Counted from the first letter of the stretch, positions 1 through 7,677 are shown. The stretch: 48,725 nucleotides of DNA from a bacterium (GCA_021784815.1 JAJYHK010000019.1:1-48725); one strand, 5' to 3'. Translations and numbers: made by a program. The notes: generated by a model not told the origin, from the sequence alone.

Positions 1-285
1 GCTGGCGCTTTCATAGCAAAGCGCGCGACGACCGCCGAAGAGGTAAATAGTATTCTACGCAAAGCCGCGCTGGACGCGCGCTGGGAGGGCATGTTCAACG
101 CGACTGATGACGAGCTCGTCTCCTCGGACATCGTCGGCGAGCCATGCGCTTCGATCGCCGACCTCGGCATGACCCGGGTCGTTGACGGCAACCTCGTCAA
201 GGTACTTGCCTGGTACGACAACGAGATGGGATACACCGAGAGCCTCGTGCGCCACGTGCTCGCCGCTGCCAATGCCAATGCCTAA
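1..285 (+). CDS. gap: Glyceraldehyde-3-phosphate dehydrogenase, C-terminal fragment
   Basis: The frame is open from the first base and ends at TAA (283-285), giving the last 94 residues of a GAPDH. The segment around VSSDIVGEP and the end motif VKVLAWYDNEMGYTESLVRH are the conserved C-terminal part of the family, including the NAD-contacting Asn-Glu and the last catalytic-domain helix. The enzyme converts glyceraldehyde-3-phosphate to 1,3-bisphosphoglycerate in the cytoplasm. The stop overlaps the start of rpiB by 8 nt (ATGCCTAA), so the two are probably cotranscribed and translationally coupled. The N-terminal two thirds, with the Rossmann fold and catalytic Cys, lies outside the window. Confidence 0.95.
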   Translation, partial: AGAFIAKRATTAEEVNSILRKAALDARWEGMFNATDDELVSSDIVGEPCASIADLGMTRVVDGNLVKVLAWYDNEMGYTESLVRHVLAAANANA

Positions 286-748
286 GGTATTCATTGCGAA
301 CGATCACGCGGGCCTCGCACTCAAGCAAAATCTCGCGGCGTATCTGGAGGGGAAGGGGTACGAGGTCGAAGATCTGGGTGCGTACGCGCCTGATCCCGAG
401 GACGACTATCCTGACTTCGTGACGCCGTGCGCTCGGCGCGTTGCAGAGGAACCGGGGAGCTTCGGCATACTCATCGGCGGCAGCGGGCAGGGGGAGGCGA
501 TGGCGGCCAACCGCGTCAAAGGCGCGCGCGCTGCCGTCTTCTATGGCGAGCCCGCCCAGCAACAGACAGATGCAGATGGCACGAGTCTCGGCATGATTGC
601 CTCGGTTCGTGAGCATAATGATGCAAACCTGCTCTCGCTCGGCGCGCGCTTCCTCTTGGAGGATACGGCGCGGACTGCGGTGGACGCCTTTCTTTCGACG
701 CCGTTTTCGGGCGGCGAGCGCCACAGGCGGCGGCTCGCCAAATTCTAG
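278..748 (+). CDS. rpiB: Ribose-5-phosphate isomerase B (RpiB/LacAB family)
   Basis: This 156-aa protein interconverts ribose-5-phosphate and ribulose-5-phosphate in the non-oxidative pentose phosphate pathway. The N-terminus FIANDHAGLALK matches the RpiB phosphate/sugar site. The motif GGSGQGEAMAANRVKGARA resembles the mycobacterial-type RpiB, in which the usual catalytic Cys of the CGTG loop is Gly and a Glu in GxGE is thought to serve as the base. The later HNDAN and LGARF segments are also family features. The ATG at 278 was chosen because it gives the normal N-terminus; the longer upstream reading lies inside gap. It overlaps gap by 8 nt and is followed by an Rpe-like gene, forming a pentose-phosphate cluster. 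Confidence 0.92.
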   Translation: MPKVFIANDHAGLALKQNLAAYLEGKGYEVEDLGAYAPDPEDDYPDFVTPCARRVAEEPGSFGILIGGSGQGEAMAANRVKGARAAVFYGEPAQQQTDADGTSLGMIASVREHNDANLLSLGARFLLEDTARTAVDAFLSTPFSGGERHRRRLAKF

Positions 749-799
749 CTCATCGAGCTCTTCGGCTCACAGGGTGGCGCGTCCCCTTTGATGGCGCGC

Positions 800-805
800 T
801 ATACT
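800..805 (+). promoter_or_regulatory. -10 element of the Rpe-like gene (leaderless)
   Basis: TATACT lies 6 nt before the ATG at 812. Initiation about 7 nt downstream would fall at the A of the start codon, giving a leaderless mRNA. No Shine-Dalgarno sequence is present. Confidence 0.7.
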
Positions 806-811
806 GGAGCC

Positions 812-1552
812 ATGGCAGTCACTCCGGCGGTACTGGCACACTCGCGGAAAGAGTTCGAAGACACGCTCGCATTTCTTGTGGCGATACCGGGTATTTCGCG
901 CGTCCAGATTGACGCGGTGGATGGCGTCTACGCTGCGCCAGTCTCGTGGCCGTACGTCGAGTTAGGGGCGCTTCGCATCATGCGCGAAGAACGCGAGTTT
1001 CTCCCGCACCTCGACCGCCTCGAATACGAGGTCGACCTCATGTGTGACCACGCCGAGCCAGCTATAAGCGAATGGCTCCGGCTCGGCGTCTCGCGGCTCA
1101 CCCTGCATGCCGGAGCATTCCAGGATCCTGTTAGTACGCTCACGCGCTTGCGCCGCGAGTACGGCGGCAGCCGCGTCGCAGGACAGTCCACGGTGACCGC
1201 GTTTGGTATGGCGTTTGGCCCGGATGCGGACGACGCGCTTCTCGGACAAGCGGCACCGCATGCGGACTACATCCAATTCATGGGTATTGATCGCATCGGT
1301 AAACAAGGCGAGCCCTTCGATGCGCGCGTTATTGATCGGGTACGAGCCTTTACTCGGGTTCATCCGAGCGTGCCGGTGCAGGTAGACGGCGGAGTTACCA
1401 TCGAGCATGCGAAACGTCTTGCCGCCGCGGGCGCGTCTACCTTTGTCGTCGGGTCGGCAATACTGCATGCGGTCAATCCGGTTGCCGCATTTGCGGCTTT
1501 TGAGGCGGCGCTGGAGGTCGATTTCTCGCAAGGCGGCATTAATCGCATTTAG
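812..1552 (+). CDS. rpe: Ribulose-phosphate 3-epimerase-like TIM-barrel protein
   Basis: This 246-aa protein has the layout of the Rpe family: a DAVDG segment near residue 35, then LTLHAGA, and the phosphate loop VQVDGGVTIEHAKRLAAAGASTFVVGSAIL near the C-terminus. Canonical Rpe interconverts ribulose-5-P and xylulose-5-P using two Asp and two metal-binding His. Here the two Asp positions (DAVDG and VDGG) are kept, but the first His (HvDvMDG) reads Q and the second (HLM) reads DLM. It may be a divergent epimerase or a related sugar-phosphate enzyme. The ATG at 812 was chosen because the -10 box fits it. Its neighbours rpiB and transketolase support a pentose-phosphate role. Confidence 0.75.
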   Translation: MAVTPAVLAHSRKEFEDTLAFLVAIPGISRVQIDAVDGVYAAPVSWPYVELGALRIMREEREFLPHLDRLEYEVDLMCDHAEPAISEWLRLGVSRLTLHAGAFQDPVSTLTRLRREYGGSRVAGQSTVTAFGMAFGPDADDALLGQAAPHADYIQFMGIDRIGKQGEPFDARVIDRVRAFTRVHPSVPVQVDGGVTIEHAKRLAAAGASTFVVGSAILHAVNPVAAFAAFEAALEVDFSQGGINRI

Positions 1553-1599
1553 TCGCGCAAAAATCCCCCGGCATGCATTGCAACGCACGTCGAAAGTGG

Positions 1600-1605
1600 A
1601 ATACT
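1600..1605 (+). promoter_or_regulatory. -10 element of the small membrane protein gene at 1613
   Basis: AATACT lies 7 nt before the ATG at 1613, the leaderless spacing that recurs through this window. Confidence 0.55.
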
Positions 1606-1612
1606 ACTCAGT

Positions 1613-1885
1613 ATGCATGAGACCAATCCAGTGTTCGAGGCGTCGCAGGATTACCCGACGCGTTCAGTTCAAGCAGCTTCGAAAAGTATCGTAGTGCGGC
1701 TCATCATGCGAAGCGGCCTCGCGCAGACAGAATCAGCAGCCAATACGATAGCGATCGGCTTTGCTATCATCTGTTTCGCGATTGCCGGATATCTCGCCTT
1801 TGGCGGGTCGAGTGGTATGTCGTCGATGAACTCGCAAACGCCGCCCGTCGGCACGGTAGGACCGGGCGGCATTCCGCAGCCCTAG
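1613..1885 (+). CDS. Small single-pass membrane protein with R-S/T-GLAQ motif
   Basis: This 90-aa protein has an N-terminal cytoplasmic stretch of about 35 residues, the motif IMRSGLAQTES, one membrane helix (about residues 44-65, IAIGFAIICFAIAGYLAFGG) and a Ser/Pro/Gly-rich tail. It is paralogous to the gene at 4453: both have R(S/T)GLAQ, then an acidic/Ala-rich turn, one helix, GGSS and a proline tail. I do not recognise the family. Its stop is 1 nt from the pseudopilin start, so it is probably cotranscribed with it and may be a pilus or envelope accessory protein; that role is inference only. Confidence 0.7.
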   Translation: MHETNPVFEASQDYPTRSVQAASKSIVVRLIMRSGLAQTESAANTIAIGFAIICFAIAGYLAFGGSSGMSSMNSQTPPVGTVGPGGIPQP

Positions 1886-1886
1886 T

Positions 1887-2477
1887 ATGCGCAGCACGCG
1901 TCGCGGTTTTACGCTTATCGAGCTTCTGGTGGTGCTCGCTATCATTAGCACACTCGCATCGATCATCCTGGTGAACGTGCAGCGTGTGAGGGAGAGAGGA
2001 AACGATACAGCGCGTCTTGCGAATCTTAATGCGATACGCGTCGCGCTGCGGCTCTATGCGGCGGATAACGGGCATTATCCGATTACCGACTGTCAACCGC
2101 AGTTGGGTTCTAACAATGCATGGACCTGGGTGGGGTATGGCGGCTACTGGTCATCTGCACAGGGCTGTACGACAGTGAGCGGTTTTCCGACGGCCGGTAC
2201 GTTTGAGACCATGCTTGCGCCGTATATCTCTCAGCCGGTTACGGATCCATCGGGCAGCATGCCGATCACCTCGGATGCGGGGTACCTCTATATAGGCGAC
2301 GGTACGAACTATTGCCTCATGGCCTATAGGGTGCCGGAGAACATGCTCGATTTCCCGAAAGAAACCTGGAATCTGCAGCGCTGTAGCAGTGTGAATAGCG
2401 CCGGGCAATGCACGGGCGCTAATACGGTCAAGGCCATCTACTACGCGGTTGGTCCAACTTGGGCAAACGGATGCTAG
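1887..2477 (+). CDS. Type IV pilin / type II secretion pseudopilin (GspG-like)
   Basis: This 196-aa protein has a textbook class III signal: a short basic leader (MRSTRRG) followed by FTLIELLVVLAIISTLASIILVNV, with the +5 Glu of the mature helix. A prepilin peptidase would cut between Gly and Phe. The next segment, RLANLNAIRVALRLYAADNGHYP, is typical of GspG/PilE pseudopilins. The C-terminal half (about residues 70-196) holds several Cys that could form disulfides. It starts 1 nt after the preceding small membrane gene and has no Shine-Dalgarno sequence. No other pilus assembly genes (pilB, pilC, pilD) are in the window. Confidence 0.9.
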   Translation: MRSTRRGFTLIELLVVLAIISTLASIILVNVQRVRERGNDTARLANLNAIRVALRLYAADNGHYPITDCQPQLGSNNAWTWVGYGGYWSSAQGCTTVSGFPTAGTFETMLAPYISQPVTDPSGSMPITSDAGYLYIGDGTNYCLMAYRVPENMLDFPKETWNLQRCSSVNSAGQCTGANTVKAIYYAVGPTWANGC

Positions 2478-2516
2478 CAATTGTATAAGTGCGTGAGCAC
2501 GCAACGGAGCGCATGC

Positions 2517-2522
2517 TATCTT
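2517..2522 (+). promoter_or_regulatory. -10 element of transketolase N subunit
   Basis: TATCTT lies 6 nt before the ATG at 2529, the leaderless arrangement. Confidence 0.5.
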
Positions 2523-2528
2523 TTCCTT

Positions 2529-3413
2529 ATGACGCCCACCGAACAAGAAATCGAACGGCTTGAGGCGAAAGCACAGGCGATTCGCGAGACGATACTCGAA
2601 ATGCTCATTGAGGCGGGCAGCGGGCATACGGCCGGTCCGCTGGGTCTCGCGGACATCTTCGCTGCCTTCTACTTCCACATCCTCGCGCACGATCCGAAGA
2701 ATCCTGGCTGGGACGGTCGCGATCGGCTCGTCTTGAGCAATGGCCACATCGTGCCGGTGCGCTATGCGGCCATGGCGCACGCCGGGTACTTTCCGCTTGA
2801 AGAGTGCAAGACGCTGCGCAAATTCGGGAGCAGGCTCCAGGGGCACCCGGAGCGCACGCGCTTGCCGGGGCTCGAGACGACCTCGGGTCCCTTGGGCGAA
2901 GGACTCTCGCAAGCGGCGGCTATGGCGTATGGCCTCCGAATGGACGGAAAGAACAACCGCATCTACTGCATCATGGGCGACGGCGAACAGGACGAGGGCG
3001 AGGTGTGGGAAGCGGTCATGTGGGCAGGGAAGCAGCGGCTCGGTAATCTCACGGCCGTCATCGATCGCAATAACATCCAGATCGACGGCATGACCGAAGA
3101 CGTCATGCCGCTTGAATCGTTGCGCGCGAAGTACGAAGCGTTCAATTGGCACGTGCTCGAAGTGAATGGGAACGATATTCGTGCATTTATCGAGACAGTC
3201 GACGAAGCGAAGGCGATCTATGAAAAGCCGACGCTCGTCATCGCGCACACCATCCCGGGCAAGGGCGTTACGGAGATCGAGTTCGACTACCGCTGGCACG
3301 GCGCACCGCCCGGCGGCGGTCCGGAAGATGTCTGGCCGAAAAAGGAACAGGGCCGCGAGATGCTCAAGGAGCTGCGCTCGTTGCGCGGCCGTTTGCCTCA
3401 CGAATATGCTTAA
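2529..3413 (+). CDS. Transketolase, N-terminal (TPP-binding) subunit
   Basis: This 294-aa protein corresponds to the N-terminal half of transketolase. Visible features are the substrate-binding His in SGHTAGPLGLADIFAAFYF, the LSNGH segment, and the thiamine-diphosphate motif GDGEQDEGE...NLTAVIDRNN (GDG followed by NN about 30 residues later, binding the metal and pyrophosphate). It transfers two-carbon ketol units between pentose phosphates. The ATG at 2529 follows a -10 box at leaderless spacing. The partner subunit follows with an 8-nt overlap (ATGCTTAA), implying coupled translation of a heteromeric enzyme. A split transketolase is known from archaea and several bacterial lineages including Patescibacteria. 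Confidence 0.93.
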   Translation: MTPTEQEIERLEAKAQAIRETILEMLIEAGSGHTAGPLGLADIFAAFYFHILAHDPKNPGWDGRDRLVLSNGHIVPVRYAAMAHAGYFPLEECKTLRKFGSRLQGHPERTRLPGLETTSGPLGEGLSQAAAMAYGLRMDGKNNRIYCIMGDGEQDEGEVWEAVMWAGKQRLGNLTAVIDRNNIQIDGMTEDVMPLESLRAKYEAFNWHVLEVNGNDIRAFIETVDEAKAIYEKPTLVIAHTIPGKGVTEIEFDYRWHGAPPGGGPEDVWPKKEQGREMLKELRSLRGRLPHEYA

Positions 3414-4392
3414 CCCCGAGGCGCATCTTTGCGATCAGCTGTTTGCCGATGATATTGAGCGCGCGCCGACGCGCGACGGCTTCGGCACGGGAACGGTCGA
3501 GGCAGGCACCACAGACTCGAATGTGCTCGTTCTCTGCGCCGACCTCTCGGAAAGCACGCGCGCGGAGTGGTTTGAAAAGGAGTTTCCCGAACGGTTTATC
3601 GAAGTGGGCATTGGCGAGCAAAATATGGCAGCGCTCGGCAGCGGCTTCGCAGCGGTCGGCAAGGTGCCCTTTATCGCGAGCTACGCCGCGTTCAATCCTG
3701 GCCGCAACTATGAGCAGATCCGCACGACGATCGCGCTCAATCGCGCGAACGTTAAAGTGTGCGGCATGCACGCGGGCGTCTCGGTCGGGCCGGACGGCGC
3801 GACGCACCAGATGCTCGAGGACCTCGGGCTCATGCGCATGCTGCCGGGCATGATGGTCATCGCCCCCGGGGATGCAGTCGAGGCGAAGAAGGCAGTCATT
3901 GCCGCAGCGCGGTACGAGGGCCCCGTGTACCTGCGCTTCGGTCGCGCCGCAACCCCTGTCTTTACGACTACGGAGACGCCCTTTACGATCGGCGCAGCGC
4001 TCCCGCTACGCGACGCCGCGACGCCGCAAGCGGCGCTCCTCTCGACCGGGTCATTGAGCTATGCGGCGCTCGAGGCGGCGAAGCTCCTTGCGGACGAGGG
4101 GGTGGAGACGAGCGTTCTCCATGTGCCGACCATTAAGCCGCTCGATACCGCGGCGATCCTTGCTGCCGCTACTAAGGCAGGGCGCGCAGTGACCGTTGAG
4201 GAACATCAGATCGCGGGCGGGTTCGGTAGCGCCGTCGCGGAAGTTCTCTCTATCGAGCGCCCACTGCCGCTCCTGCGGCTCGGCATCAAAGACGAATTCG
4301 GCCAGTCCGGCGCACCGGACGAGCTCCTTGCGCACTATGGGCTTAGTGCCTCGGGCATTGCCGAATCGGTCCGCGCCTTCGTGCGCGCGTAG
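3406..4392 (+). CDS. Transketolase, C-terminal (Pyr/C) subunit
   Basis: This 328-aa partner of the preceding subunit holds the pyrimidine-binding domain, with the catalytic Glu in GIGEQNMAALGSGFAAVGKVPF (about residue 68) that activates the cofactor. It also has the CGMHAGVSVGPDGATHQ loop and the C-terminal transketolase domain (TVEEHQIAGGFGSAVAE). The ATG at 3406 overlaps the upstream stop by 8 nt. Longer readings in the same frame run back through the N-subunit gene and were rejected. Together the two subunits would interconvert pentose phosphates and fructose-6-P/glyceraldehyde-3-P. No transaldolase is in this window. Confidence 0.93.
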   Translation: MLNPEAHLCDQLFADDIERAPTRDGFGTGTVEAGTTDSNVLVLCADLSESTRAEWFEKEFPERFIEVGIGEQNMAALGSGFAAVGKVPFIASYAAFNPGRNYEQIRTTIALNRANVKVCGMHAGVSVGPDGATHQMLEDLGLMRMLPGMMVIAPGDAVEAKKAVIAAARYEGPVYLRFGRAATPVFTTTETPFTIGAALPLRDAATPQAALLSTGSLSYAALEAAKLLADEGVETSVLHVPTIKPLDTAAILAAATKAGRAVTVEEHQIAGGFGSAVAEVLSIERPLPLLRLGIKDEFGQSGAPDELLAHYGLSASGIAESVRAFVRA

Positions 4393-4440
4393 AGCGCGCC
4401 AGGGGCGTGGATAAATGCCTGCGCGAACGCGGTGCCATGC

Positions 4441-4446
4441 CATACT
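4441..4446 (+). promoter_or_regulatory. -10 element of small membrane gene at 4453
   Basis: CATACT lies 6 nt before the ATG at 4453, at leaderless spacing. Confidence 0.55.
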
Positions 4447-4452
4447 GCAGCC

Positions 4453-4695
4453 ATGGCAGACCTGCAATTTGAAGAAGAACAGTACGAAGTGCCGGCAGCC
4501 GTAGCGCGCAAGCCCTCGTGGCTTTCGGGGCTCGTCATCCGCACGGGGCTTGCACAGGACGAGGCGGGCGCGCAGAAGGTGCTTCTCATCGTGCTTGCGC
4601 TTACTATTGTGGCGATCCTCGCGATGAATCTTTTCTCGGGCGGTTCATCAGTGCCGCCGCCGGCACCATCAATCACGGGTGCGCCGGCGGCGTAG
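4453..4695 (+). CDS. Small single-pass membrane protein, paralogue of the gene at 1613
   Basis: This 80-aa protein begins MADLQFEEEQYEV, has the motif VIRTGLAQDEAGA, then one membrane helix (about residues 44-62, VLLIVLALTIVAILAMNLF) and a GGSS/proline-rich tail. The order of motif, helix and GGSS tail is the same as in the protein at 1613, which points to a duplicated family. Function is unknown. It was started at 4453 rather than at an upstream in-frame ATG because the -10 box sits 6 nt before 4453. It is followed 14 nt later by another tiny membrane protein. Confidence 0.65.
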   Translation: MADLQFEEEQYEVPAAVARKPSWLSGLVIRTGLAQDEAGAQKVLLIVLALTIVAILAMNLFSGGSSVPPPAPSITGAPAA

Positions 4696-4709
4696 GGATT
4701 CCTCGCCGT

Positions 4710-4883
4710 ATGCATGCGCTCACATACCGGCTCAATGCGTATTTTGCCGTGTTCATCATCACCATCGTCGGTTCGGCGGCGGCGTTGACCATTATTCACG
4801 TCGCGCACACTAACGCGACGCGTATCGTGCAGGGATCGGAGGCACCCTTATACCCGGTACTGTTTGGTCCGAAAACGAAATAG
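4710..4883 (+). CDS. Small hydrophobic protein (57 aa), function unknown
   Basis: This 57-aa reading frame encodes one strong membrane helix (about residues 10-32, AYFAVFIITIVGSAAALTIIHVA) followed by a short hydrophilic tail ending FGPKTK. It lies 14 nt after the 4453 gene in the same direction and ends in a TAG that sits inside a perfect 14-bp palindrome shared with the converging kinase gene. No family is recognised. The alternative is a non-coding frame, but helix and position argue for a real mini-protein. Confidence 0.5.
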   Translation: MHALTYRLNAYFAVFIITIVGSAAALTIIHVAHTNATRIVQGSEAPLYPVLFGPKTK

Positions 4884-4894
4884 CGCTAGCGCTA
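4881..4894. terminator. Perfect palindrome joining two convergent stop codons
   Basis: TAGCGCTAGCGCTA is its own reverse complement. Its first three bases are the stop of the plus-strand mini-gene, and its last three are the stop (TAG) of the minus-strand kinase gene. It is short, without a T tract, and may act as a weak bidirectional transcription end or just reflect compact gene packing. Confidence 0.4.
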
Positions 4895-5875
4895 TACGAG
4901 CGGCGTGACCGTGTATTCGGCGGGCGCTTCGGCGAGGTATGTTTCAAGCTTCTCACGCGAGAGAAGGCCTCTTTGCGCGCCGATCTCCTGCACCACTGAC
5001 ATGGAATTAACCGGGCCCCAGCGGAGCGCGTCGTCGAGCGGCTTGCCGAGCGCGAGCGCGGCGACAAAGGTCGAGGTCGTGGCATCGCCAGCGCCGGTGC
5101 GGTCAACGGGCGGCTTGGGATCAGGATACATAGGAACATGAAGTTTCCGCGCGCCATCGGAAGCGTAGGCGCCGCGAGGGCCATCGGTTACAAGCACGAG
5201 CCTTGGGCCGAGCGCGTGTAGGCGCTCGAGGAGCTCGGTAATAGCGGTTTCCCCGAGCCCGAGAATACGCTCCGCCTCCTCCTTGTTGCAAGCAACGAGC
5301 TCGCTCGCGCGGTAGAGGGGCGCAAGCTGCTCAGTGCCGAGCGCCATTTCGAAGGTGCTCGGCTGGAAAGCGAGTTTCGTTTCCGGGTGTTCGGTGCACC
5401 ACTGCGCGAGCGCGAGGTGGAACTCAGGTGATCGGCCTGCCGACGAAAGGTAGACCCACCTGGGCGCGACGAAGTCATCGGGAATCGCATAAGGGTAGTC
5501 TTCGTGGCGCACGAGGATCGTGCGCTCGGCATTGAACCACAACACGTAGTCGTGATTCGTCGCAGTGAGCGCGTTCGTACGCACGTAGCGCGCATCGAGC
5601 CCCTCCCGTTCGAAGACGTTCAAAATCTCTTTCCCGTAAGGATCATCGCCAATGTTGGAGAGAAATGCGGTGGAGAGCCCCAAGCGCGCCGCAGCGACGC
5701 CCGCGTTCGCGGCATTGCCGACGCCCGCGACGCGCTTGGAGAATTCATAGGGGATTTTGTCGCCCCAACTCATCGAGATGGTGCAGTTCTCATGATCGAG
5801 GTTGCAGTGCACCTGAGCATCCTTCAGTTTGATAAATTCGTCGACGGTTGTATCGCCAATGGCAATGAAATCCAT
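4892..5875 (-). CDS. PfkB-family carbohydrate/nucleoside kinase
   Basis: This 327-aa protein belongs to the ribokinase/PfkB fold. The N-terminus FIAIGDTTVDEFI, the glycine segment VAGVGNAANAGVAAARLGL (family signature 1 region) and the C-terminal signature DRTGAGDATTSTFVAAL (anion hole and catalytic Asp of GAGD) are all present. It would phosphorylate a sugar, sugar phosphate or nucleoside with ATP. The substrate cannot be told from sequence; adenosine, fructose-1-P/6-P or ribose are all possible, and its place next to aldolase and transketolase fits a sugar-phosphate role. The start at 5875 was chosen because a TACACT -10 box lies 7 nt upstream; a longer reading would run through that promoter. 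Confidence 0.88.
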   Translation of the reverse strand: MDFIAIGDTTVDEFIKLKDAQVHCNLDHENCTISMSWGDKIPYEFSKRVAGVGNAANAGVAAARLGLSTAFLSNIGDDPYGKEILNVFEREGLDARYVRTNALTATNHDYVLWFNAERTILVRHEDYPYAIPDDFVAPRWVYLSSAGRSPEFHLALAQWCTEHPETKLAFQPSTFEMALGTEQLAPLYRASELVACNKEEAERILGLGETAITELLERLHALGPRLVLVTDGPRGAYASDGARKLHVPMYPDPKPPVDRTGAGDATTSTFVAALALGKPLDDALRWGPVNSMSVVQEIGAQRGLLSREKLETYLAEAPAEYTVTPLV

Positions 5876-5882
5876 GTGCTCG

Positions 5883-5888
5883 AGTGTA
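5883..5888 (-). promoter_or_regulatory. -10 element of the PfkB-type kinase
   Basis: On the minus strand TACACT lies 7 nt before the start codon (5875), at leaderless spacing. It is divergent from the aldolase promoter, 45 bp away. Confidence 0.55.
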
Positions 5889-5933
5889 CCACTTGCGGCG
5901 CGCATCTTGTCCACACAGATGCCGCGCCCATGC

Positions 5934-5939
5934 TACGAT
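5934..5939 (+). promoter_or_regulatory. -10 element of class I aldolase
   Basis: TACGAT lies 6 nt before the ATG at 5946, at leaderless spacing. Confidence 0.5.
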
Positions 5940-5945
5940 TTTCCT

Positions 5946-6941
5946 ATGACCGACCTTGTAGCAGATGCACGATCGCTTGTACCGCCGGGCAAGGGATTGC
6001 TTGCGGCAGATGAAAGCGTGCATACGGCGACCACGCGGCTCGCCTCATACGGCATTCCGTCAACTGCGGAAACGCGTCGGCTCTTCCGTAACCTGTTTCT
6101 CGAGACGCTCGGAGTGGAGGAATACCTCTCGGGCGTCATCTTGTTTGAAGAAACACTCGGGCAGGAGGGCGAGGATCGCGAGCTGTTTCCGCGGTCGCTT
6201 GCAGAGCGCGGTATCGCGCCCGGTATCAAGGCGGACCTCGGCACCGAACCGTTCCCTTCGAACGAAGAAGAGCTCATTACGAACGGTCTCATCGGTCTCC
6301 CCGAGCGGCTCCAGGAGTATAAGAAGCAGGGTGCGCGCTTCACCAAGTGGCGCGCGGTCATCCGCATTGACGGCGACCGGCTACCGACCGCGGCCGCCAT
6401 TCACGAGAATGCGAAGCGGCTTGCGAGCTATGCTAAAGAGGTGCAGATGGCGGGCATGGTGCCGATTCTTGAACCCGAGGTCCTGCTCGATGGCAAGCAT
6501 TCGCGCTCGCGCTCGCGGGCGGTCATTGAGGAGACTATGGGCACGCTTTTCTCGACCTTAGAGGAGCAGGCCGTCGATCGCGCAGGCGTTATCCTTAAGA
6601 CGGCGATGGCGCTCTCGGGGAACGAGAGCGGCCGCAAGGATACGCCCGAAGAGGTCGCGGAGGATACGGTTGCGGCGCTCATGGAAAGCGTGCCGCGACA
6701 GATCGCCGGCGTCGTATTCCTCTCGGGTGGACAGAACCCTGACGAAGCGACCGCGAATCTTGCAGCGATTACGAAGCGCGCCGAGCAAGTAAAGGCGCCC
6801 TGGCCAATGACATTCTCCTATGCGCGGGCCCTTCAAGAGGAGGCGCTCGCGGCCTGGGGCGGGAAAGAAGAAAACGTCGAAAAGGCGCGCGCCGTGTTTC
6901 TCGAGCGCCTGCACAAGGTGGCGGAGGCAGTCCGTTATTAG
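5946..6941 (+). CDS. fba: Class I fructose-bisphosphate aldolase
   Basis: This 331-aa enzyme resembles the Schiff-base (eukaryote-type) class I aldolase. It has GKGLLAADES near residue 16, RLFRNLFLETLGVEEYLSGVILFEETL, IKADLGTEP, a PILEPEVLLDG segment, the presumed Schiff-base Lys in VILKTAMAL, and VVFLSGGQNPDEAT before the C-terminus. It cleaves fructose-1,6-bisphosphate to DHAP and glyceraldehyde-3-P, linking to the gap gene in this block. Length is slightly short of the usual 340-360 aa. The ATG at 5946 is preferred over an upstream in-frame start because of the -10 box 6 nt upstream. The kinase gene diverges from it across 70 bp. Confidence 0.93.
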   Translation: MTDLVADARSLVPPGKGLLAADESVHTATTRLASYGIPSTAETRRLFRNLFLETLGVEEYLSGVILFEETLGQEGEDRELFPRSLAERGIAPGIKADLGTEPFPSNEEELITNGLIGLPERLQEYKKQGARFTKWRAVIRIDGDRLPTAAAIHENAKRLASYAKEVQMAGMVPILEPEVLLDGKHSRSRSRAVIEETMGTLFSTLEEQAVDRAGVILKTAMALSGNESGRKDTPEEVAEDTVAALMESVPRQIAGVVFLSGGQNPDEATANLAAITKRAEQVKAPWPMTFSYARALQEEALAAWGGKEENVEKARAVFLERLHKVAEAVRY

Positions 6942-7016
6942 GAGGTATTAGGAGGGCGACGAGACAATTCGCGGTTTCAAAGGGCTCAAGGCCTTGCGTC
7001 TCCTTGTCTCTTGCCG

Positions 7017-7022
7017 TATAGT
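7017..7022 (+). promoter_or_regulatory. -10 element of rplY
   Basis: TATAGT lies 9 nt before the ATG at 7032. Initiation would leave no leader, or a 1-3 nt one. Confidence 0.5.
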
Positions 7023-7031
7023 GCCGCGTAC

Positions 7032-7655
7032 ATGCTTACGCTTTCTGTAGAGATGCGGCCGAAAACCAAGGCGCGCGCGTTGCGCCGTTCTGGCAAGTTG
7101 CCGGGCGTCGTCTACGGCGCTCATCAGGAAGCGATGGTACTTGCCGTCGACGGCCGGGCATTTGAGAAACTGCTCCGCGACGCCGGCGAATCGACTGTCG
7201 TCACGCTCAGCGGCCTTGGCAAGGATCTTCCGGCCCTTATCCACGAGGTCGACCTCGATCCGCTCACGAACCGCCCCCGTCACGTCGACTTCTACGCGGT
7301 GACCAAAGGCGAGAAGGTTGAGGTGGCCATTCCGGTCGAGTACGTCGGTGAATCTCCAGCGGTGAAGGCAGGGGCCCTTCTGGTAAAAGTCCTCCATGAA
7401 ATCGAGGTCAAGGCTGATCCGATGAATCTCCCGTCGCACATCGAAGTTGATATCTCGGTGCTTGCGAATATCGACGATCAGGTCCACCTAGGCGATCTTG
7501 TGCTCCCAGCGGGCGTCGCGCTTGCGGGCGATCCCGAGGAAGTGGTAGCACTCGTGCAAGCCGTCGTTGAAGAAACGGAAGAAGCGCCCTCAGGCGACAT
7601 CAACGACATCGAGGTCGAAAAGAAGGGTAAGGAAGAAGAAGCGCCGGTGGAGTAA
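7032..7655 (+). CDS. rplY: 50S ribosomal protein bL25 (CTC form)
   Basis: This 207-aa protein is the long, two-domain form of bL25: an N-terminal 5S-rRNA-binding barrel (MLTLSVEMRPKTKARALRRSGKLPGVVYG...HEVDLDPLTNRPRHVDFYAV) and a C-terminal TL5/CTC domain (VEVAIPVEYVGESPAVKAGALLVKVLHEIEVKADPMNLP), followed by an acidic/Lys-rich tail. It binds 5S rRNA in the large ribosomal subunit. The start at 7032 gives the family N-terminus and fits the -10 box; the reading from 7011 would extend through the promoter. Confidence 0.95.
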   Translation: MLTLSVEMRPKTKARALRRSGKLPGVVYGAHQEAMVLAVDGRAFEKLLRDAGESTVVTLSGLGKDLPALIHEVDLDPLTNRPRHVDFYAVTKGEKVEVAIPVEYVGESPAVKAGALLVKVLHEIEVKADPMNLPSHIEVDISVLANIDDQVHLGDLVLPAGVALAGDPEEVVALVQAVVEETEEAPSGDINDIEVEKKGKEEEAPVE

Positions 7656-7677
7656 ACGGGTGGCGTACGAGCTGTGC

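Noticed and set aside
2151-3401. Antisense open frame (416 codons) opposite pseudopilin and transketolase
   Set aside because: It spans two certain plus-strand genes and has no domain; a GC3 shadow.
6936-6955. Tandem TATTAGGAGG repeat that looks like a double Shine-Dalgarno
   Set aside because: It overlaps the aldolase stop and no start codon follows within 20 nt; the next gene has its own leaderless promoter. It is treated as a slippage repeat.
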